The translations under genes were made by a program, and so were the position numbers. The notes beneath the pieces are model-generated. The model was not told the origin of the DNA. It saw only the letters and a program-made list of their open reading frames with translations, and searched no databases. From Dyadobacter sp. (GTDB taxonomy: Bacteria; Bacteroidota; Bacteroidia; Cytophagales; Spirosomataceae), in contig NZ_JAGIAS010000002.1 in the NCBI RefSeq assembly GCF_017744695.1, positions 1 through 64,000 of the forward strand: a stretch of 64,000 nt of DNA, given 5' to 3'. Shown piece after piece: positions 61,454-64,000 of the stretch (position 1 is its first letter; every line of letters starts with the position of its first letter).

Positions 61454-63301
61454 TCAAATGCAGCTATCGGACAATATGCGTATCCCGCTTAGCTTCATCA
61501 GTTCACTGGCATTAAAATCGGTACAAATGCCCGGCGTAAGGTGGTAGTCGAATGAGATTTGCCCATCCCGGATGGTGCTATTGAAACTGTAATTTTCAAT
61601 AGCCAGGTCTTTGGTGAGCCGGGCCAGGTCCAGATCATGGGTGGAAATGATACCCGAGGCGTTGAGCTCGCCCAGCTGGCGGATCAGCGACACGCCTCCA
61701 CGGAAGCGGTCCTGGGAGTTGGTACCTTTGAACATCTCGTCGAGCAGGAAAAAAATGGGCTCGCCTTCGCTCACGAGTTTCAGCAACTGCTCGATCCGCT
61801 GCAATTCCGCGTAGAACGACGACACCGATTCTTCGAGGTTATCCTGCGTACGCATGCTCGTGAACACCCGCAGTGGCGATACGCGTGCGTATGACGCGCA
61901 GCATGGCGCGCCGGCAAATGCGAGCACGAGATTAATGCCCACCGTTCGCAGAAAAGTACTTTTGCCGGCCATATTGGAGCCGGTGATCATCGTGGTGGCT
62001 CCGCGGCCCTGCATGGCGAAGTCGTTGCAGATCCGCTTCTCTTGCTTTAACAACGGGTGGCCAACGGATTTGAAATCAATCTGATACGACTCGGTGGTTA
62101 TTTCGGGAAAAGTGTAATGAGGGTTCGAATGGGCAAACCCCGCAATGCTGGCGAGTGCTTCCAGTTCACTTACCGCCGCAATCCAGGGGCCGATATGCGC
62201 ACGGTTTCGTGTTTTCCAGGCTTCCGTTTTGAGGATCAGGTGGACGTCGATCAGCCAGAGGTTATTGATCATCCCGTAAAAGGCATTCTTGCCGATGGTA
62301 TTGCGCGTGCCTTTTTGCTGGAACATTTCCAGTATGTTTTTCAGCGCACCGATTTCAGTAGAGGCCGGATTGCCTGTTTGGGCAAAAATCGTTTGTAGCT
62401 CGTTTAATGATTTTGCTTCAAACTGTTCTTTTTCAGTTGTTCGAATCAGGGACTGATAGGCCGCGATGACGCCGATATTCTGCTGCGTGCCCGATATAAT
62501 TTGCTCGGCAGTTTGTCTGAATTTCCTTAGATAAACGGCGTTGATGATCAAAGTAAGGACCAATGGGAGCAAATGGCGGGCGGTGAGGTCGGGGAGGTGA
62601 AAGAGGAAATGGTACACGAAGTAGCCCAATGCCATGCTGGATGCAGCCGCGAGCGACAGGCTGACCGCCCGTAGCGTCTTGCGGGACGACAAGAACCACG
62701 GTTCCTCCGCGACCCATTTCAGGAGCAGCTCGTAGTCGCTATTTGTGGATTCAAATGACATGCCCGAAGCCTGGAATTTCTGCCGCCAGTCGAGCTTACC
62801 GGCCAGTTCGCGTATGGCTGCCTGGCGGTCAGTGATGGTTTCGTGGTCGGCAGGGACGGTAAGCCAGTCCGCCAGCAGCCGCGAGCCGGATTCGGTGGTT
62901 GTTCTGTTGAGCAGTTGAAACAGCGAATGATGCCCGAAAATGTCGAGATCGGCGGCGTAATCGTGGCCTCGATGCAGAAACTGCGCCCCGGCCGGAAAGG
63001 CGGAGAGGTCGTTATCCATCCGCCGGAGTTCAGCTTCGTTGATTTGAATCAAAAACGCAATATGCTTTTTGTCGGCGGTAAGCCGGTTATACCTGCGTAA
63101 GGTAAATGCGAACCAGGTAGCGCCGATAAAGCCCGTCAAGACGACGGGAATAACCCAGCCGAAGGCAGCAAACCGCATGATCAGAATGCCGGTCATCAGA
63201 AAGACGGCCAGCCGTGTGTAGGAAAGGCTGTTGAGCTCCGGTACAAAGCCTGCTGCCGTTATTTTATAGGCCTGTACTTTGTCTTGATATATTTCTTTCA
63301 T
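61454..63301 (-). CDS. Membrane-anchored MutS-family ATPase
   Basis: A 615-residue MutS-like protein without the mismatch-binding domain I. Two N-terminal spans (RLAVFLMTGILIMRFAAFGW, IPVVLTGFIGATWFAF) and another hydrophobic pair at about 215-265 tie it to the membrane. The core lever/clamp part starts DIFGHHSLFQLLNRTTTESG. The ATPase domain has MITGSNMAGKSTFLRTVGIN (Walker A), EPIFFLLDEMFKGTNSQDR (Walker B) and ISTHDLDLARL. Its biological role is not known; mismatch repair is unlikely. ATG 63301 is preferred to the GTG at 63313, which overlaps the upstream stop. Confidence 0.88.
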   Translation of the reverse strand: MKEIYQDKVQAYKITAAGFVPELNSLSYTRLAVFLMTGILIMRFAAFGWVIPVVLTGFIGATWFAFTLRRYNRLTADKKHIAFLIQINEAELRRMDNDLSAFPAGAQFLHRGHDYAADLDIFGHHSLFQLLNRTTTESGSRLLADWLTVPADHETITDRQAAIRELAGKLDWRQKFQASGMSFESTNSDYELLLKWVAEEPWFLSSRKTLRAVSLSLAAASSMALGYFVYHFLFHLPDLTARHLLPLVLTLIINAVYLRKFRQTAEQIISGTQQNIGVIAAYQSLIRTTEKEQFEAKSLNELQTIFAQTGNPASTEIGALKNILEMFQQKGTRNTIGKNAFYGMINNLWLIDVHLILKTEAWKTRNRAHIGPWIAAVSELEALASIAGFAHSNPHYTFPEITTESYQIDFKSVGHPLLKQEKRICNDFAMQGRGATTMITGSNMAGKSTFLRTVGINLVLAFAGAPCCASYARVSPLRVFTSMRTQDNLEESVSSFYAELQRIEQLLKLVSEGEPIFFLLDEMFKGTNSQDRFRGGVSLIRQLGELNASGIISTHDLDLARLTKDLAIENYSFNSTIRDGQISFDYHLTPGICTDFNASELMKLSGIRILSDSCI

Positions 63302-63309
63302 GGGACTAA

Positions 63310-63783
63310 TCACCGCCGCGAGGCAGGCACAATGTACGCAATGGGTATACCCACCGCGACGATCAGGATTGTTATGCCGAGCAATGCGGCTCCGGGATCG
63401 GGGAGGGGTATCCCTTCGAACACGATCTGCAAAACACCGAGGTTCATCACCAGCCAGATGAATATGCCGTAAAGAACACCACTGACGAGCTTCCGACGTC
63501 GCAGAAAGGACAGACCGGGGTAGATAAGGTAGTAAAACACCGAAAAAATAAAGGCGATCAGGAAATGCAGCAGCAGGCCGGTAATGATCATCGGCGTACC
63601 GCCCGAATAAGCCGCTTTGCCGAAGATACCGCTGGCAATCGACATCAGTATGCGTGCCGGACTGGTTTTCTCCAATATGACTGCATACACCAGAAATGCC
63701 GCCAGGATATCGAGCGTACCGGCAACCAAAGTGGCGGAAAAAATGGCATTCCGGCCCGACCGGCCGATTTTGAACACACTCAT
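63310..63783 (-). CDS. Small polytopic membrane protein (YagU-like)
   Basis: A 157-residue protein with four spans. ATG 63783 (MSVFKIGRSGRN) is chosen over an upstream in-frame start that has no membrane or signal logic. Its pattern TLVAGTLDILAAFLVYAVIL, IASGIFGKAAYSGGTPMIIT, SGVLYGIFIWLVMNLGVLQI and VAVGIPIAYIV is that of DUF1440/YagU-like inner-membrane proteins. Function uncertain; E. coli YagU affects acid resistance. Its stop is 9 bases ahead of the MutS-like ATG, so the two are co-transcribed. Confidence 0.65.
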   Translation of the reverse strand: MSVFKIGRSGRNAIFSATLVAGTLDILAAFLVYAVILEKTSPARILMSIASGIFGKAAYSGGTPMIITGLLLHFLIAFIFSVFYYLIYPGLSFLRRRKLVSGVLYGIFIWLVMNLGVLQIVFEGIPLPDPGAALLGITILIVAVGIPIAYIVPASRR

Positions 63784-63814
63784 AAACAATCCCGGATAAG
63801 GTGGAAAAGCAAGC

Positions 63815-64000
63815 TTACCTGATAAAGACAGAGCCGGTCGGAATCTGCTCGGCTTTGGCGAACGCACGCTCGTATTTCGCCTTAATGCCCGCTATTTGCT
63901 TTGTCTTCCGCTGTGCTTTCAGACTTTGTGACAGCCCCACCAGCGACCAGCCGTTCGACGGGTTATAGACCAGGTCATCAAGGTAGACCTTTTCAGCCAA
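63815..64000 (-). CDS. C-terminal end of a TPR-repeat protein (partial)
   Basis: A frame open at the right edge, ending 32 bases before the YagU-like start and read in the same direction. The 62 residues end NGWSLVGLSQSLKAQRKTKQ, then AKYERAFAKAEQIPTGSVFI. This resembles the ends of long Bacteroidota tetratricopeptide proteins (DLVYNPSNGWSLVGL). The 5' end is beyond the window. Confidence 0.6.
   Translation of the reverse strand: MAEKVYLDDLVYNPSNGWSLVGLSQSLKAQRKTKQIAGIKAKYERAFAKAEQIPTGSVFIR

Noticed and set aside
1..64000. CRISPR arrays, complete insertion sequences, rRNA genes, replication origin
   Set aside because: No regularly spaced repeats, no intact transposase gene, no rRNA sequence and no DnaA-box cluster were seen on reading the window.

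Overview
The window looks like chromosomal DNA of a Bacteroidota bacterium of the Cytophagales, probably Dyadobacter or a close relative such as Runella. The signs are a SusC/SusD pair, several TonB-dependent receptors, a secreted protease with a type IX sorting tail, LytS/LytTR regulation, and promoters of the Bacteroidota form TTG-N19-TAnnTTTG. The genus is inferred from overall gene content; no 16S rRNA is present.

The window falls into two parts. Positions 1 to about 19,750 look like an old genomic island next to a tRNA-Lys(UUU) gene (19753-19824, minus). The DNA is visibly more AT-rich, has long gene-poor gaps with hairpins, and holds several decayed genes. These include an IntDOT-like integrase with a frameshift, a membrane protein with a stop and a frameshift, and the last third of a duplicated beta-propeller gene. 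Working cargo includes an ECF sigma factor with an overlapping membrane/beta-barrel partner, a set of lipoproteins, an orphan MacB/FtsX-type permease, an RNA-repair operon (ATP-dependent RNA ligase plus HD-phosphoesterase/polynucleotide kinase), and a Phd-like antitoxin/zeta toxin pair.

Positions 20,000 to 64,000 look like core or long-resident genome with higher GC. In order they hold: a periplasmic-propeller histidine kinase with its LytTR regulator; a siderophore-type TonB receptor with a dyad over its promoter; an orphan ECF sigma factor; a LysR regulator divergent from a metallo-hydrolase; AlkB; a lipoprotein; a SusC/SusD pair and small lipoprotein; a 1405-residue M4 protease; an ArnC/ArnT-like glycolipid operon with a flippase-like protein; a GH28/ThuA operon; an RND efflux operon; a truncated TspO-like gene with two three-hairpin repeats in and beside it; an Oar-like TonB receptor; a LytS-type kinase that has lost its phospho-acceptor histidine; an orphan molybdenum hydroxylase large subunit; and a membrane-anchored MutS homologue.

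The observations most worth following are the pair of three-hairpin elements at 53.7 and 54.3 kb, whose stems covary and one of which forms the end of a truncated gene; the His-to-Arg LytS kinase; the RNA-repair operon with a possible structured leader; the dyad over the siderophore receptor promoter; and the integrase-proximal 12-bp repeats beside tRNA-Lys. No CRISPR array, rRNA or complete insertion sequence was seen.
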